NCBI GenBank assembly: GCA_963732875.1 | Contig: CAVTBD010000002.1 | Coordinates: 1,364,001 to 1,428,000 of the forward strand | DNA: 64,000 nucleotides | Direction: 5' to 3' | Source of the DNA: WHSO01 sp963732875 | Lineage (GTDB): Bacteria; Pseudomonadota; Alphaproteobacteria; SMXQ01 | Shown here: piece by piece, positions 30,152 to 38,859 of the stretch | Numbering within the stretch: the stretch's first letter is position 1 | How the letters are laid out: each line of letters starts with the position of its first letter | The notes under the pieces: generated by a model | The model's input: the letters and a program-made list of their open reading frames with translations, nothing else | Told to the model about the DNA's origin: nothing | Database searches by the model: none | Position numbers and translations under genes: made by a program

Positions 30152-30859
30152 ATGACCGACACCGAACAAGAGCGCTATTCGTCCAACGTCGCGGTCGCAA
30201 GCGAACTGCTGGACATCCCGGGCAAGAAGGCCGTGGACGTCGGTTGCGGCGAAGGCCGCTTCACGCGCTTCCTCGCCCAGTCGGGCGCCACCGTCACGGG
30301 GATCGACGTCAAGCAGGTGGCACTCGACCGCGCCGCCGCGAAGTCGCGAGAGGAAGGCGTCGCGGTGGAATGGATCAACGGCCGCGCCGAAGCCCTGCCG
30401 TTCGAGGACGGAAGCCTCGACATCGTCGTGTTCTCCAACTCGCTGCACCATGTGGCCCCCGACAGGATGGAGGCCGCGCTGCGCGAGGCGGCGCGCGTGC
30501 TCGGGCCGGGCGGCGTGCTCTACGTCATGGAGCCGGTGGCGGCAGGGCCGTTCTTCGAGGCGACCAAGCTGGTCAACGACGAGCGCGAGGTGCGCGACAA
30601 GGCGCTCGCGACGATCAGGGAAGCCGGCGCCTTCGGCTTCGTTCCGGTCGAGGAGATCACCTACCGGACCCGGCGCGTCTTCGAGGACTTCGCGGAATAC
30701 GAGCGCCAGCAGCGCGAGGCGGGTGAAAAGCGCGCCCGCGTCCTCGATGAAAGGGGCGACGAGATCCGCGCCCTGTTCATGGCCGCAGCCCGCAGGGAAG
30801 ACGGCAAGCTCGTGTTCGACCAGCGGTCCCGGGTCAACCTCCTACGCCGGTCCGCGTGA
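30152..30859 (+). CDS. Class I SAM-dependent methyltransferase (UbiE-like fold)
   Basis: 235 residues; the ATG at 30152 has GGGAGG 11 bases upstream. Motif I is AVDVGCGEGRFTRFLA, the acidic loop TGIDVKQVALDRA, then LPFEDGSLDIVVFSNSLHHV and LREAARVLGPGGVLYVMEPV. All are typical of the Methyltransf_11 group. The substrate is unknown; the group includes quinone, lipid and small-molecule methylases. It is followed by a probable terminator at 30936. Confidence 0.82.
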   Translation: MTDTEQERYSSNVAVASELLDIPGKKAVDVGCGEGRFTRFLAQSGATVTGIDVKQVALDRAAAKSREEGVAVEWINGRAEALPFEDGSLDIVVFSNSLHHVAPDRMEAALREAARVLGPGGVLYVMEPVAAGPFFEATKLVNDEREVRDKALATIREAGAFGFVPVEEITYRTRRVFEDFAEYERQQREAGEKRARVLDERGDEIRALFMAAARREDGKLVFDQRSRVNLLRRSA

Positions 30860-30935
30860 CGGCGGGAACGGCGCGGGCACGGCGCCGCGCCCGTTATTGA
30901 GGCTTTCTCGACGGCTGATCGCCAGCCTTCCGGGA

Positions 30936-30965
30936 GGGGGTGCGTATCGCGGCGCCCCCATTTTC
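30936..30965 (+). terminator. Intrinsic terminator after the methyltransferase gene
   Basis: GGGGGTGC and GCGCCCCC pair (one G-T wobble) around an 8-nt loop and are followed by ATTTTC. The rest of the 490-base gap 30860-31349 is AT-rich for this genome. It holds a weaker hairpin (GGCCCA...TGGGCC at 31281-31301, then GCTTTT) that may be a leader element of the porin gene; I see no gene in it. Confidence 0.55.
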
Positions 30966-31349
30966 ATATGGTCGGCTCGGGATCAACCCCTCGCAAACGC
31001 CGTGCGTGGCTTCAACCGGGGGATGCAAAGGCAGGAAATCCGTCCCAGGCACATCGGTCGGGCAATCGAATGAGAGCCTTAAAATGAGGCATTTATTTAT
31101 GAATGACTATTTTATAGGCGGAATGTCAACCAAACAGGCTGCCCAAGAATAGCTCAGAACCCATCCAAAACCACCTTAACTATATGATTTAAAATAATTA
31201 TTACATTCCGTTTACCGCGTGGTGACTTTTGGCGCGCCGCTTGCAAACTATTGAGCGGGTGACAGTGGTCCGTTGGGATGGGCCCAAATTCCCAATGGGC
31301 CGCTTTTAGGCCCGTATCTTTGAGTGTTGCAACACGAGGGTAAACGCAC

Positions 31350-32090
31350 ATGAAAACCAAGATCCTGCTCGCCGCGATGGCTGCCTTGATCGGCCTTGCG
31401 CCTGTCGCCAAGGCCGACGATCTTTTCTCCGAGAAGGACCTCGGCGGAAAGTTCAGCGCCAACGTCGGCCTCACCACCGAATACCTGTTCCGTGGCGTCA
31501 CCCAGTCGGGCGACGGCAACCCCGCCGTCCAGGGTGGCTTCGACTTCGCGCATGATTCCGGTGTCTATCTCGGCACCTGGGCGTCGAGCATCAACTTCGG
31601 CGGCAACATCGAGACCGATTTCTACGGCGGCTGGTCGGGTAATCTGGGCGCTAACAAGATCGGCCTCAACGTCGGGGCGATCCTGTACCACTATCCGTCC
31701 GCCTCTTCCGACAAGAAGCTCGACTACTGGGAAGGCTACGTGGGCGTCAGCAAGGACTTCGGCTTCGCCTCGGGCGGCGTGAAGTTCAGCTACAGCCCCG
31801 ACTGGACCGGCACCACCACCAGTAACGCCGAGTACCTGGAAGCCAACGTCGACGTGCCAGCCGGCAAGTACTTCACCGTCAACCTGCACACCGGTCATCA
31901 GTGGTTCTCGGACAACACCGGTGTCGGCTTCGACGACTACACCGACTACATGGTCGGCCTGAGCACGGGCATGGCCGGGTTCACCGTCAAGGTCCAGTAC
32001 ATCAACAGCGACCTTCCGCAGTCCCAGCTGACCACCTACGGTCAGAAGCATTCGGAGAAGCTGATCGCGTCGATCGGCCGCTCGTTCTAA
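31350..32090 (+). CDS. TorF family putative outer-membrane porin
   Basis: 246 residues; GAGGG lies upstream of the ATG. The signal peptide (MKTKILLAAMAALIGLAPVA) is followed by the TorF/Gcw_chp hallmark ANVGLTTEYLFRGVTQSGDG and alternating aromatic strands ending in a terminal Phe (IASIGRSF), as outer-membrane barrels do. The family is widespread in proteobacteria and is thought to form a small porin; substrate unknown. It is bounded by a strong terminator, so it is transcribed separately from soeABC although it lies only 150 bases before it. Confidence 0.87.
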   Translation: MKTKILLAAMAALIGLAPVAKADDLFSEKDLGGKFSANVGLTTEYLFRGVTQSGDGNPAVQGGFDFAHDSGVYLGTWASSINFGGNIETDFYGGWSGNLGANKIGLNVGAILYHYPSASSDKKLDYWEGYVGVSKDFGFASGGVKFSYSPDWTGTTTSNAEYLEANVDVPAGKYFTVNLHTGHQWFSDNTGVGFDDYTDYMVGLSTGMAGFTVKVQYINSDLPQSQLTTYGQKHSEKLIASIGRSF

Positions 32091-32130
32091 CTATCTGAAC
32101 GGGGGGCTTGCCTCCCGTTTCACCCGGAAA

Positions 32131-32164
32131 GCCGTCTTCCCGTTCAACGGGAAGGCGGTTTTTC
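32131..32164 (+). terminator. Intrinsic terminator after the TorF-like porin gene
   Basis: The arms CCGTCTTCCCG and CGGGAAGGCGG (one G-T pair) around TTCAA are followed directly by TTTTT, a textbook rho-independent structure. Confidence 0.88.
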
Positions 32165-32215
32165 GTTGTCGGGGCGGCTTTCCGGGACGGCGCCCAGCCT
32201 GGGTACCGACGGGCG

Positions 32216-32244
32216 TTGACAACATCCCGCCCCCTCTCTATCGC
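32216..32244 (+). promoter_or_regulatory. Candidate sigma-70-type promoter of soeABC
   Basis: TTGACA (32216-32221) and TATCGC (32239-32244) are 17 bases apart. The -10 box ends exactly where the first possible start codon (TTG at 32245) begins, so transcription should start inside the first few codons of the longest frame. Either a GTG at 32284 or 32287 or a later codon is the real start, or the message is leaderless. Confidence 0.5.
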
Positions 32245-35190
32245 TTGAGCGACAAGAACAAGGTATCCGGGGCGGACGTTCAGGTGGTGCAAGAGGTCGA
32301 GAACAGAGCGGAAGACACCCATGGGGTGGATACTTCGCCGCCGGTCTCGGACAGGGTCGAGACGACGACCTGCTACATGTGCGCCTGCCGCTGCGGCATC
32401 CGGGTCCATCTCCGCGACGGCCAGATCCGCTACATCGAGGGCAATCCCGACCATCCCGTGAACAAAGGCGTGCTGTGCGCCAAGGGCTCGGCCGGCATCA
32501 TGCAGCAGAATTCGCCGGCGAAGCTCAGGAAGCCGCTCCGGCGCGTGGGCCCGCGCGGCGAGGGCCCGTTCGAGGAAATCGAGTGGGAGGAGGCGCTGGC
32601 GCTCGCCACCAAGTGGCTCGGCGACATCCGGCGTAGCGACCCGCGCAAGCTCGCGTTCTTCACCGGCCGCGACCAGTCCCAGGCGCTGACCGGCTGGTGG
32701 GCGAACCAGTTCGGCACCCCCAACTACGCCGCCCACGGCGGCTTCTGCTCCGTCAACATGGCGGCCGCCGGGCTCTATACCATCGGCGGATCGTTCTGGG
32801 AGTTTGGCGAGCCCGACTGGGACCGCACCCGCTATTTCCTGATGTTCGGCGTCGCCGAGGACCACGATTCCAATCCGATCAAGGGCGGGCTCGCGACGCT
32901 CAAGGCGCGCGGCGCCAAGTTCGTCTCGGTCAACCCGGTGCGCACCGGCTACTCCGCCATCGCCGACGAATGGGTGGCGGTGCGGCCGGGCACCGACGGG
33001 CTCCTGGTCATGGCGCTGTGCCATGAGCTGATCCGCACCGGCCGGGTCGATTACGACTGGCTCGCGCGCTACACCAACGCGCCCTGGCTGGTGGTAGACG
33101 CGCCCGGCAGCCGCCACGACGGCACCTTTGCGCGCAACGCCGACGGCCAGCCGCTCGCCATCGACGGGCGCACCGGCAAGCCGGCCAACGCGCTGCGCTC
33201 GGACATCCGGGTGCGGCTCTCGGGCGCGGTCGAGATCGAGGACGGCATCACGGCGCGGCCCGCGTTCGAGCTGCTGGCGAAGCGTTGCATGGAGGACGCC
33301 TACACTCCCGAGGCGGCGGCCAAGGCGACCGGCGTGCCCGCGGCGGCGATCCGGCGCATGGCGCAGGAGATCGCCGAGGCCGCGTTCGATCACGAAATCG
33401 TGCTCGACCATCCCTGGACCGACTGGGCCGGGCGCCGCCACGAGCACATTACGGGTCGGCCGGTCTCGATGCATGCCATGCGCGGCATCTCGGCGCATTC
33501 CAACGGCTTCCATACCTGCCGCGCGATCCACGTGCTGCAGATGCTGCTGGGCTCGATCGACTGCCCGGGCGGGTTCCGCTACAAGGCGCCGTTCCCGAAG
33601 CCCTGCCCGCCCGGCATCCGCCCCGCCGGCAAGGCCAACGAGGTGCGCCCGGGCGCACCCATGGCGGGTACGCCGCTCGGCTTTCCGGTATGGCCGGGCG
33701 ACCTGCTCGTGGACGACGCGGGCACGCCGCTGCGCATCGACAAGGCCTATTCCTGGGAAGCGCCGCTCGCCGCCCACGGCATGATGCACATGGTGATCGC
33801 CAATGCCCATGCGGGCGATCCCTACCCGATCGATACCCTGTTCATGTTCATGGCGAACATGAGCTGGAACTCGTCGATGAACACCGGACACACCATCGAG
33901 ATGCTGACCGACCGCGACCCTGCGAGCGGCGAATACCGCATCCCGCACATCATCTATTCCGACGCCTATGCCTCGGAAATGGTGGCCTACGCCGACCTGG
34001 TGCTGCCCGACACCACCTATCTCGAGCGCCATGACTGCATCTCGCTGCTCGACCGGCCGATCTCGTCGGCCGAGGGGCCCGGCGACGCGATCCGCCACCC
34101 GGTGATCGCGCCCGACCGCGACGTGCGGCCGTTCCAGGACGTGCTGATCGACCTCGGCGTGCGGCTCGGCCTGCCCGGCCTCGTCAAGGAGGACGGCAGC
34201 GCGCGCTATCCCGGCGGCTACCCCGACTACATGGTGAACCACGAGCGCCGCCCCGGGATCGGCATGCTGGCCGGCTGGCGCGGGGCGGACGGCACCGCTC
34301 AGGGCCGCGGCGCGCCCAACCCGCACCAGCTCGATGCCTATGTCGCCCATGGCAGCTTCTGGTCCATGGAGCTGCCTGAACACATGCAGTGGAACCGCCA
34401 CGCCAACGGCGACTACCTCGCCTGGGCCAAGGACATGGGCTTCGTCGAAGCCGCCGAGCAGATCGTCCTGCAGCTCTACAGCGAGCCGCTGCAGCGCTTC
34501 CGCCTGGCGGCGCGCGGCCACGGCGCGGTCCAGCCCCCCGATCACCTGCGGGGGCGCATCGAGCGCTATTTCGACCCGCTGCCGCTGTGGTACGCGCCGC
34601 TCGGCGAGGCGGCCCTCACGACAGGCGACGATTTCCCGCTCCACGCCATCACCCAGCGCCCGATGGCCATGTATCATTCCTGGGGATCGCAGAACGCCTG
34701 GCTGCGCCAGATCCACGGCGCCAACGCCATCTACCTGCACCACCAGACCGCCGACGCGCTCGGCATCCGGGACGGCGACTGGATCTGGGTCGAGAGCGCG
34801 ACCGGGCGCATCAAGGGCCAGGCGCGCCCGATGGACGGGGTCGAGCGCCACACGGTGTGGACCTGGAACGCCATCGCCAAGCGCAAGGGCGCCTGGAACC
34901 TCGCCCACGACGCGCCCGAGGTCACCCGCGCGGTGCTGTTCAACCACCTGATCCCGGAATTCCTGCCGGGCGCCGCACACCTCAGCAACTCCGACCCGGT
35001 CACCGGCCAGGCCGCCTGGTTCGACCTGCGCGTGCGCGTGCGCAAGGCCGCGCCCGAGGAAGCCGGCGACAGCGCCCCCGATTTCGCCCCCGTGCCCCGC
35101 CCGCCCGGACTCGAGCCCGCGCCCGGGAAGCTGCGTTACGGCGAGGGCTTCCACCCCCGCACGACGCCGCTGCGCAGGACGCTGCCGTGA
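32245..35190 (+). CDS. soeA: Cytoplasmic sulfite dehydrogenase, molybdopterin subunit SoeA
   Basis: Up to 981 residues. The N-terminal [4Fe-4S] motif is C43-x2-C46-x3-C50-x27-C78 (CYMCACRCGIRVHL). The Mo-bis-MGD domains follow, with AAHGGFCSVNMAAAG placing a probable cysteine ligand near residue 171. There is no Tat signal, as in SoeA of Allochromatium, which oxidises sulfite to sulfate on the cytoplasmic side. The first 35 residues are poorly conserved-looking and the start is uncertain (see the promoter entry). Its stop overlaps the soeB start. Other members of this oxidoreductase family have different substrates, so the assignment rests on the A-B-C gene set and the missing signal peptide. 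Confidence 0.82.
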   Translation: MSDKNKVSGADVQVVQEVENRAEDTHGVDTSPPVSDRVETTTCYMCACRCGIRVHLRDGQIRYIEGNPDHPVNKGVLCAKGSAGIMQQNSPAKLRKPLRRVGPRGEGPFEEIEWEEALALATKWLGDIRRSDPRKLAFFTGRDQSQALTGWWANQFGTPNYAAHGGFCSVNMAAAGLYTIGGSFWEFGEPDWDRTRYFLMFGVAEDHDSNPIKGGLATLKARGAKFVSVNPVRTGYSAIADEWVAVRPGTDGLLVMALCHELIRTGRVDYDWLARYTNAPWLVVDAPGSRHDGTFARNADGQPLAIDGRTGKPANALRSDIRVRLSGAVEIEDGITARPAFELLAKRCMEDAYTPEAAAKATGVPAAAIRRMAQEIAEAAFDHEIVLDHPWTDWAGRRHEHITGRPVSMHAMRGISAHSNGFHTCRAIHVLQMLLGSIDCPGGFRYKAPFPKPCPPGIRPAGKANEVRPGAPMAGTPLGFPVWPGDLLVDDAGTPLRIDKAYSWEAPLAAHGMMHMVIANAHAGDPYPIDTLFMFMANMSWNSSMNTGHTIEMLTDRDPASGEYRIPHIIYSDAYASEMVAYADLVLPDTTYLERHDCISLLDRPISSAEGPGDAIRHPVIAPDRDVRPFQDVLIDLGVRLGLPGLVKEDGSARYPGGYPDYMVNHERRPGIGMLAGWRGADGTAQGRGAPNPHQLDAYVAHGSFWSMELPEHMQWNRHANGDYLAWAKDMGFVEAAEQIVLQLYSEPLQRFRLAARGHGAVQPPDHLRGRIERYFDPLPLWYAPLGEAALTTGDDFPLHAITQRPMAMYHSWGSQNAWLRQIHGANAIYLHHQTADALGIRDGDWIWVESATGRIKGQARPMDGVERHTVWTWNAIAKRKGAWNLAHDAPEVTRAVLFNHLIPEFLPGAAHLSNSDPVTGQAAWFDLRVRVRKAAPEEAGDSAPDFAPVPRPPGLEPAPGKLRYGEGFHPRTTPLRRTLP

Positions 35191-35927
35191 CCGGGCTGCC
35201 CGAACGCACCGACAAGAGCCTCGGGCTGGTGATCGACCTCGACACCTGCGTCGGCTGCCATGCCTGTGCGGTCAACTGCAAGGAATGGAACACCGGCGGC
35301 CATTCGGCGCCGCTCACCGACGAGGACCCCTACGGCGCCGACGCCACCGGCGTGTGGTTCAACCGCATCCATGCCTTCGAGGTGGGCGAAGGCGACGCCG
35401 GCCGCACCGTCCATTTCCCGCGCTCGTGCCTGCACTGCGAGACGCCCGCCTGCGTCACCGTGTGCCCCACCGGCGCGTCCTACAAGCGCGAGGCCGACGG
35501 CATCGTTCTGGTGGACGAGGACCTGTGCATCGGCTGCAAGCTGTGTTCCTGGGCCTGCCCCTATGGCGCCCGCGAATACGACCACGACGCCGGCGTGATG
35601 AAGAAATGCACGCTGTGCATCGACCGCATCTACAACGAGCACCTGCCCGAGGCCGAACGCGTGCCCGCGTGCGTCTCGACCTGCCCGGCGCATGCACGCC
35701 ATTTCGGCGACCTCGGCGACCCCGACTCCGAGGTCTCGCGCCTGGTGGCGGAACGCGGCGGCTATGCGCTGATGCCCGAGATGGGCATGAAGCCCACCAA
35801 CCGCTACCTGCCGCCGCGCGCCCGCACCAACGCCCACGGCGCGGCCGCCGAGGGGCCCCGCGAAGCTACGGGCGGCGAGGCGCCGGGCGCGTTCCTGCGC
35901 TTCGTCGACCGTCTGTTCTCGCGCTGA
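35187..35927 (+). CDS. soeB: Iron-sulfur subunit SoeB
   Basis: 246 residues starting at GTG, overlapping the soeA stop (GTGA). Four [4Fe-4S] cysteine clusters are visible: CVGCHACAVNCKEW, CLHCETPACVTVCPTGA, CIGCKLCSWACPYGA and CTLCIDRI with ACVSTCPAHA. This DmsB/NrfC-like protein passes electrons from SoeA to the membrane subunit SoeC. The last 40 residues are low complexity (Gly/Ala/Pro) and probably unstructured. No signal peptide, matching a cytoplasmic enzyme. Confidence 0.87.
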   Translation: MTGLPERTDKSLGLVIDLDTCVGCHACAVNCKEWNTGGHSAPLTDEDPYGADATGVWFNRIHAFEVGEGDAGRTVHFPRSCLHCETPACVTVCPTGASYKREADGIVLVDEDLCIGCKLCSWACPYGAREYDHDAGVMKKCTLCIDRIYNEHLPEAERVPACVSTCPAHARHFGDLGDPDSEVSRLVAERGGYALMPEMGMKPTNRYLPPRARTNAHGAAAEGPREATGGEAPGAFLRFVDRLFSR

Positions 35928-35937
35928 GGTCCCGCCG

Positions 35938-36897
35938 GTGCATCCCGCCTATTCCGTCATCTTCTTCACGGTGTCCTCGGGCCTCGGCTTCGGCCTTCTG
36001 GTACTCACCGGCGCGTTCGCAGCCCTCGGCCTGCTGCCGGCCGATTCCGGCTTCGCCTTCACCGTCATGGTACTTGCCTTTACCTCGGCCACGGCGGGGC
36101 TGCTGTCCTCGACGCTCCACCTCGGACATCCCGAACGCGCCTGGCGCGCCTTCAGCCAGTGGCGCACGTCGTGGCTGTCGCGCGAAGGGGTGGCCGCCGT
36201 CGCCACCTTCGTGCCGGCGCTGGTGTTCGCGGCGGGCTGGATCTTCGCGGCCCGGCTGGGCGCGCCTTACGTCTGTGCCGCCGGGCTCGCCGGGCTGCTG
36301 GCGCTCGTTACCGTGATCTCGACCGGCATGATCTACCAGAGCCTGCCCACCATTCGCGCCTGGGCCGATCCGCTGGTGACGCCGGGCTACCTCGTGCTGG
36401 CGCTGGCCACTGCCTCACTCGCGCTCGCCGCCCTCGCGCGCGCCTTCGGCCATGACGTACCGGCGATCACCCACCTGCCGTTCGCGACCGTGCTCGTGGC
36501 CTGGATCGTCAAGGGTCTCTACTGGTGGCGCCTCGACCGCCACGAGGGCGGCCCGACACCGGCCACCGCGACCGGGCTCGGCGGCCCGGATACCCGGGTG
36601 CGGCTGCTGGAGAGCCCGCACACCCAGGAGAACTTCGTGATGCGCGAGATGGGCTTCCGCATCGCCCGGCGCCATGCGGTCAGGCTCCGGCGCACGGCCC
36701 AGGTGCTCGCCTTCCTGCTGCCCCTCGCCTTGACCGAGGCCGCCGTGCTGGTGGCCGGTAGCGGCACCGGGCTCGCGCTCGCCGCGAGCACGCTGGCCGC
36801 GCTCTCGGCCCTCGCCGGAATCCTTCTGGAGCGCTGGCTGTTCTTCGCCGAGGCGCGCCACGTGGTGACGCTCTACTACGGCGCGCAGCGGGTCTAG
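35938..36897 (+). CDS. soeC: Membrane anchor subunit SoeC (DmsC-like)
   Basis: 319 residues starting at GTG, 10 bases after soeB. About eight hydrophobic segments are visible, opening AYSVIFFTVSSGLGFGLLVL. The DmsC-type motifs SSTLHLGHPERAWRAFSQWR and TSWLSREG are clear, as in polysulfide- and DMSO-reductase anchors. It hands electrons from sulfite oxidation to the quinone pool. It completes soeABC; no separate maturation chaperone is seen. Confidence 0.86.
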   Translation: MHPAYSVIFFTVSSGLGFGLLVLTGAFAALGLLPADSGFAFTVMVLAFTSATAGLLSSTLHLGHPERAWRAFSQWRTSWLSREGVAAVATFVPALVFAAGWIFAARLGAPYVCAAGLAGLLALVTVISTGMIYQSLPTIRAWADPLVTPGYLVLALATASLALAALARAFGHDVPAITHLPFATVLVAWIVKGLYWWRLDRHEGGPTPATATGLGGPDTRVRLLESPHTQENFVMREMGFRIARRHAVRLRRTAQVLAFLLPLALTEAAVLVAGSGTGLALAASTLAALSALAGILLERWLFFAEARHVVTLYYGAQRV

Positions 36898-36964
36898 CGG
36901 CCGTCCCGGCTCTCCTCCATCCGAGGCCGTGGTATCATCCGCCACCATTTGAGGGGGAAGGTTG

Positions 36965-37702
36965 ATGGCCTATGTGATCATCGGCGCAACCGGCGGACTC
37001 GGCCGCGCGCTCGCGGAACAACTCGCCGCCGACGGCCGTGGGCTAATACTGGTCGCGCGCGACGCGGGGGCGCTGGATGCGCTGGCGGACGGCTTGCGCG
37101 AGCGCCACGGGATCACCGCCGCCACGATCGCAGCCGACGTCGCCCGGGACCCTTCCTACTTGGAGAAGGTCTCCGCCGCGGCCGATGCCTCCGGGGGCAT
37201 CGAGGCCCTGCTGCTGCCGATCGGCATGTCGGTGCGCGACGGCCTCGACTGCCCACCCGAGACCATCCGCCAGATCGCCGGGGTCAACGTCCTCGCCGCC
37301 GCCGAGGCCGTGAGCGGGCTATGGTCCCGCCTGGCCTCGGGCCGCGCCACGGTGGTCGGGTTCGGCTCCGTCACCGCGGCGCGGGGACGCGGGCGCAACC
37401 TCGTCTACGGCGCCATGAAGCGCGCCCTCCAGTCCTATTTCGAGAGCCTGCGCCTGGTCGCGCGCGGCACGCCCGTCTCGATCCAGTTCTGGACACTGGG
37501 TTTCCTCGACAGCGACGCCATGAAGGACGAGCGCACGCCCCTGCCCAAGGTCGATCCGACACGGCTCGCCGACCGGGTGGTGGACGCCCTCGGACACGGC
37601 TCCTTCATGCGCCATTTCCCGTGGTGGTGGGCGCCGGTGACGCTGCTCCTCAAGCACCTGCCCTGGGCGCTCTATCGGCGGATTGCCGGCGGGCAGCGAT
37701 AA
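36965..37702 (+). CDS. Short-chain dehydrogenase/reductase family protein
   Basis: 245 residues; the ATG at 36965 has GGGGGAAGG just upstream. The Rossmann cofactor motif is VIIGATGGLGRALAEQL. The active-site region reads VVGFGSVTAARGRGRNLVYG then AMKRAL, giving a Tyr-x3-Lys pair (YGAMK) and an upstream Ser. The C-terminus is hydrophobic with tryptophans (FPWWWAPVTLLLKHLPWALY), suggesting membrane association. Substrate unknown. It is the last gene before the island. Confidence 0.85.
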   Translation: MAYVIIGATGGLGRALAEQLAADGRGLILVARDAGALDALADGLRERHGITAATIAADVARDPSYLEKVSAAADASGGIEALLLPIGMSVRDGLDCPPETIRQIAGVNVLAAAEAVSGLWSRLASGRATVVGFGSVTAARGRGRNLVYGAMKRALQSYFESLRLVARGTPVSIQFWTLGFLDSDAMKDERTPLPKVDPTRLADRVVDALGHGSFMRHFPWWWAPVTLLLKHLPWALYRRIAGGQR

Positions 37703-37915
37703 GACCGGAATTCCCTGTTAACAGGGAAAATACAGGGAATTTTTCAAAATTGGGGCCTCACAGGCCGAGATAATGCCAAAATCACCGCTATTTTCCAATC
37801 GGTTAGGAGGAAATTCCCTACGTAATGGAACAGGGAAAATTTTTGCGTTAACAGGGAATTCAGTCATCCGGATCAGGGAATTTGAGTAAGCGTGCAGGGA
37901 ACGCACCCTTGGCGC
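37703..37915. repeat. AT-rich island edge with CAGGGAAT palindromic motifs
   Basis: Contains the 18-bp perfect palindrome TTCCCTGTTAACAGGGAA and further copies of CAGGGAA(T/A) on both strands (at least six in about 210 bases). Related motifs recur at about 54166-54200 (TTCCCC...GGCAGGGAATTT). I see no gene here. It marks the change from high-GC core to lower-GC island DNA. Confidence 0.6.
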
Positions 37916-37973
37916 GGGTGGGCCGGTTGCGATCTGTTCTCCTTTTCGTGTTTGGAACGGAGAGGAGATCGAA

Positions 37974-38486
37974 ATGGCGGAGGATGCGGTGCCCCGGGCG
38001 CGCTACGGGGAGGCGTTCTGGCGGGCGCATCACGAGGCGTGGCAGCGCAGCGACCTGAATCAGCGGGAATATTGCGAAGCGCACGGCCTTTCGCTGAAGG
38101 CGTTCGGGAACTGGCGAACGAAGTTCAGGGCCGAGCCGCAGGCGCCGGCGCGCAAGCTGCTATGGCGGCGCGGCGGCGTAAGTCACAGCTTAAGTCACAC
38201 CTTAAGTCACACCCTAAGTCACGTGACTTATCCCAGTTCCGCGGCGTCGCCGGCTCCGGTCGTTGCGCCGGCGCGGACGGGCCATCGGCGTCGCTTCAGC
38301 GTGGCTGACCGTCGCCATATCCTGGCCGAGGCGGACAGGCCCGATGCGAACGTCTCGGAGGTAGCACGGCGCTACGGCATCGCGCGGCGCGTGCTGTGCC
38401 GCTGGCGGCAGGAGGCGGCAGCGCCGGTCTTTGTTGACGTCGAGATCGCCGATGCGCCCGGCGCCGATCGGGAGGCAGCACGATGA
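37974..38486 (+). CDS. tnpA: IS66 family accessory protein TnpA
   Basis: 170 residues. The N-terminal helix-turn-helix (YGEAFWRAHHEAWQRSDLNQ) and the second, C-terminal one (FSVADRRHILAEADRPDANV, then SEVARRYGIARRVLCRWR) match IS66 TnpA/OrfA. Between them a stretch of 12-base direct repeats (CTTAAGTCACAC and variants, about 38180-38224) encodes SHSLSHTLSHTLSHV, an in-frame expansion that looks recent. It overlaps tnpB by 4 bases. Confidence 0.85.
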   Translation: MAEDAVPRARYGEAFWRAHHEAWQRSDLNQREYCEAHGLSLKAFGNWRTKFRAEPQAPARKLLWRRGGVSHSLSHTLSHTLSHVTYPSSAASPAPVVAPARTGHRRRFSVADRRHILAEADRPDANVSEVARRYGIARRVLCRWRQEAAAPVFVDVEIADAPGADREAAR

Positions 38487-38734
38487 CCGTGTTGCTCCCT
38501 CCCGGTGTGAAGGTTCATCTGGCACTGGGCTACACGGACATGCGAAAGGGGATGGACGGGCTGGCCCTGCTGGTCCAGGAGGTGCTGCGCCAGGATCCGT
38601 TCACGGGTCATCTGTTCGTGTTCCGGGGACGCAAGGCCAACCTGATCAAGACCGTGTTCTGGGACGGGACCGGCCTGTGCCTGTTCACCAAGCGGCTGGA
38701 GCAGGGTGTGTTCCTGTGGGGTATTACGGCGTAG
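38483..38734 (+). pseudogene. tnpB: IS66 TnpB, truncated by an early stop
   Basis: 83 residues; the IS66 Orf2 core is present (YTDMRKGMDGLALLVQEVLR, DPFTGHLFVFRGRKANLIKT, LEQGVFLWG). It then ends at TAG where full-length proteins continue for about 30 residues. A degenerate continuation is just visible downstream (KQVELLNNV). The large transposase TnpC is absent, so the element cannot move by itself. Confidence 0.8.
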
Positions 38735-38859
38735 CGGAAGGGCATCTCGCCCCGCGCGAAGCAGGTCGAGCTCCTCAACAACGTGAATCTGGGCATCCAC
38801 GGGCGTCGGCGTACCGACGTCTGGCTTTACGCCGGGGGAACACGTCGTGGCGGAAGTGC

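Noticed and set aside
32002..35154. A 1,050-codon open frame antisense to soeA, and other long antisense frames such as those opposite otsB/GH15 and cpdR.
   Set aside because: In DNA this rich in GC, antisense frames stay open by codon bias. These translate to Arg/Ala/His/Gly-rich strings with no motifs, while the sense frames carry full families.
35938..36897. An NrfD-type anchor or DMSO/thiosulfate reductase assignment for the soe operon.
   Set aside because: The membrane subunit shows DmsC-type motifs and the catalytic subunit lacks a Tat signal. That combination fits cytoplasmic sulfite dehydrogenase better, although the substrate is not proven by sequence.
38165..38225. Short regular repeats that could suggest a CRISPR array.
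   Set aside because: The units are 12 bases, contiguous, without spacers, and stay in frame inside tnpA. No cas gene is present anywhere in the window.
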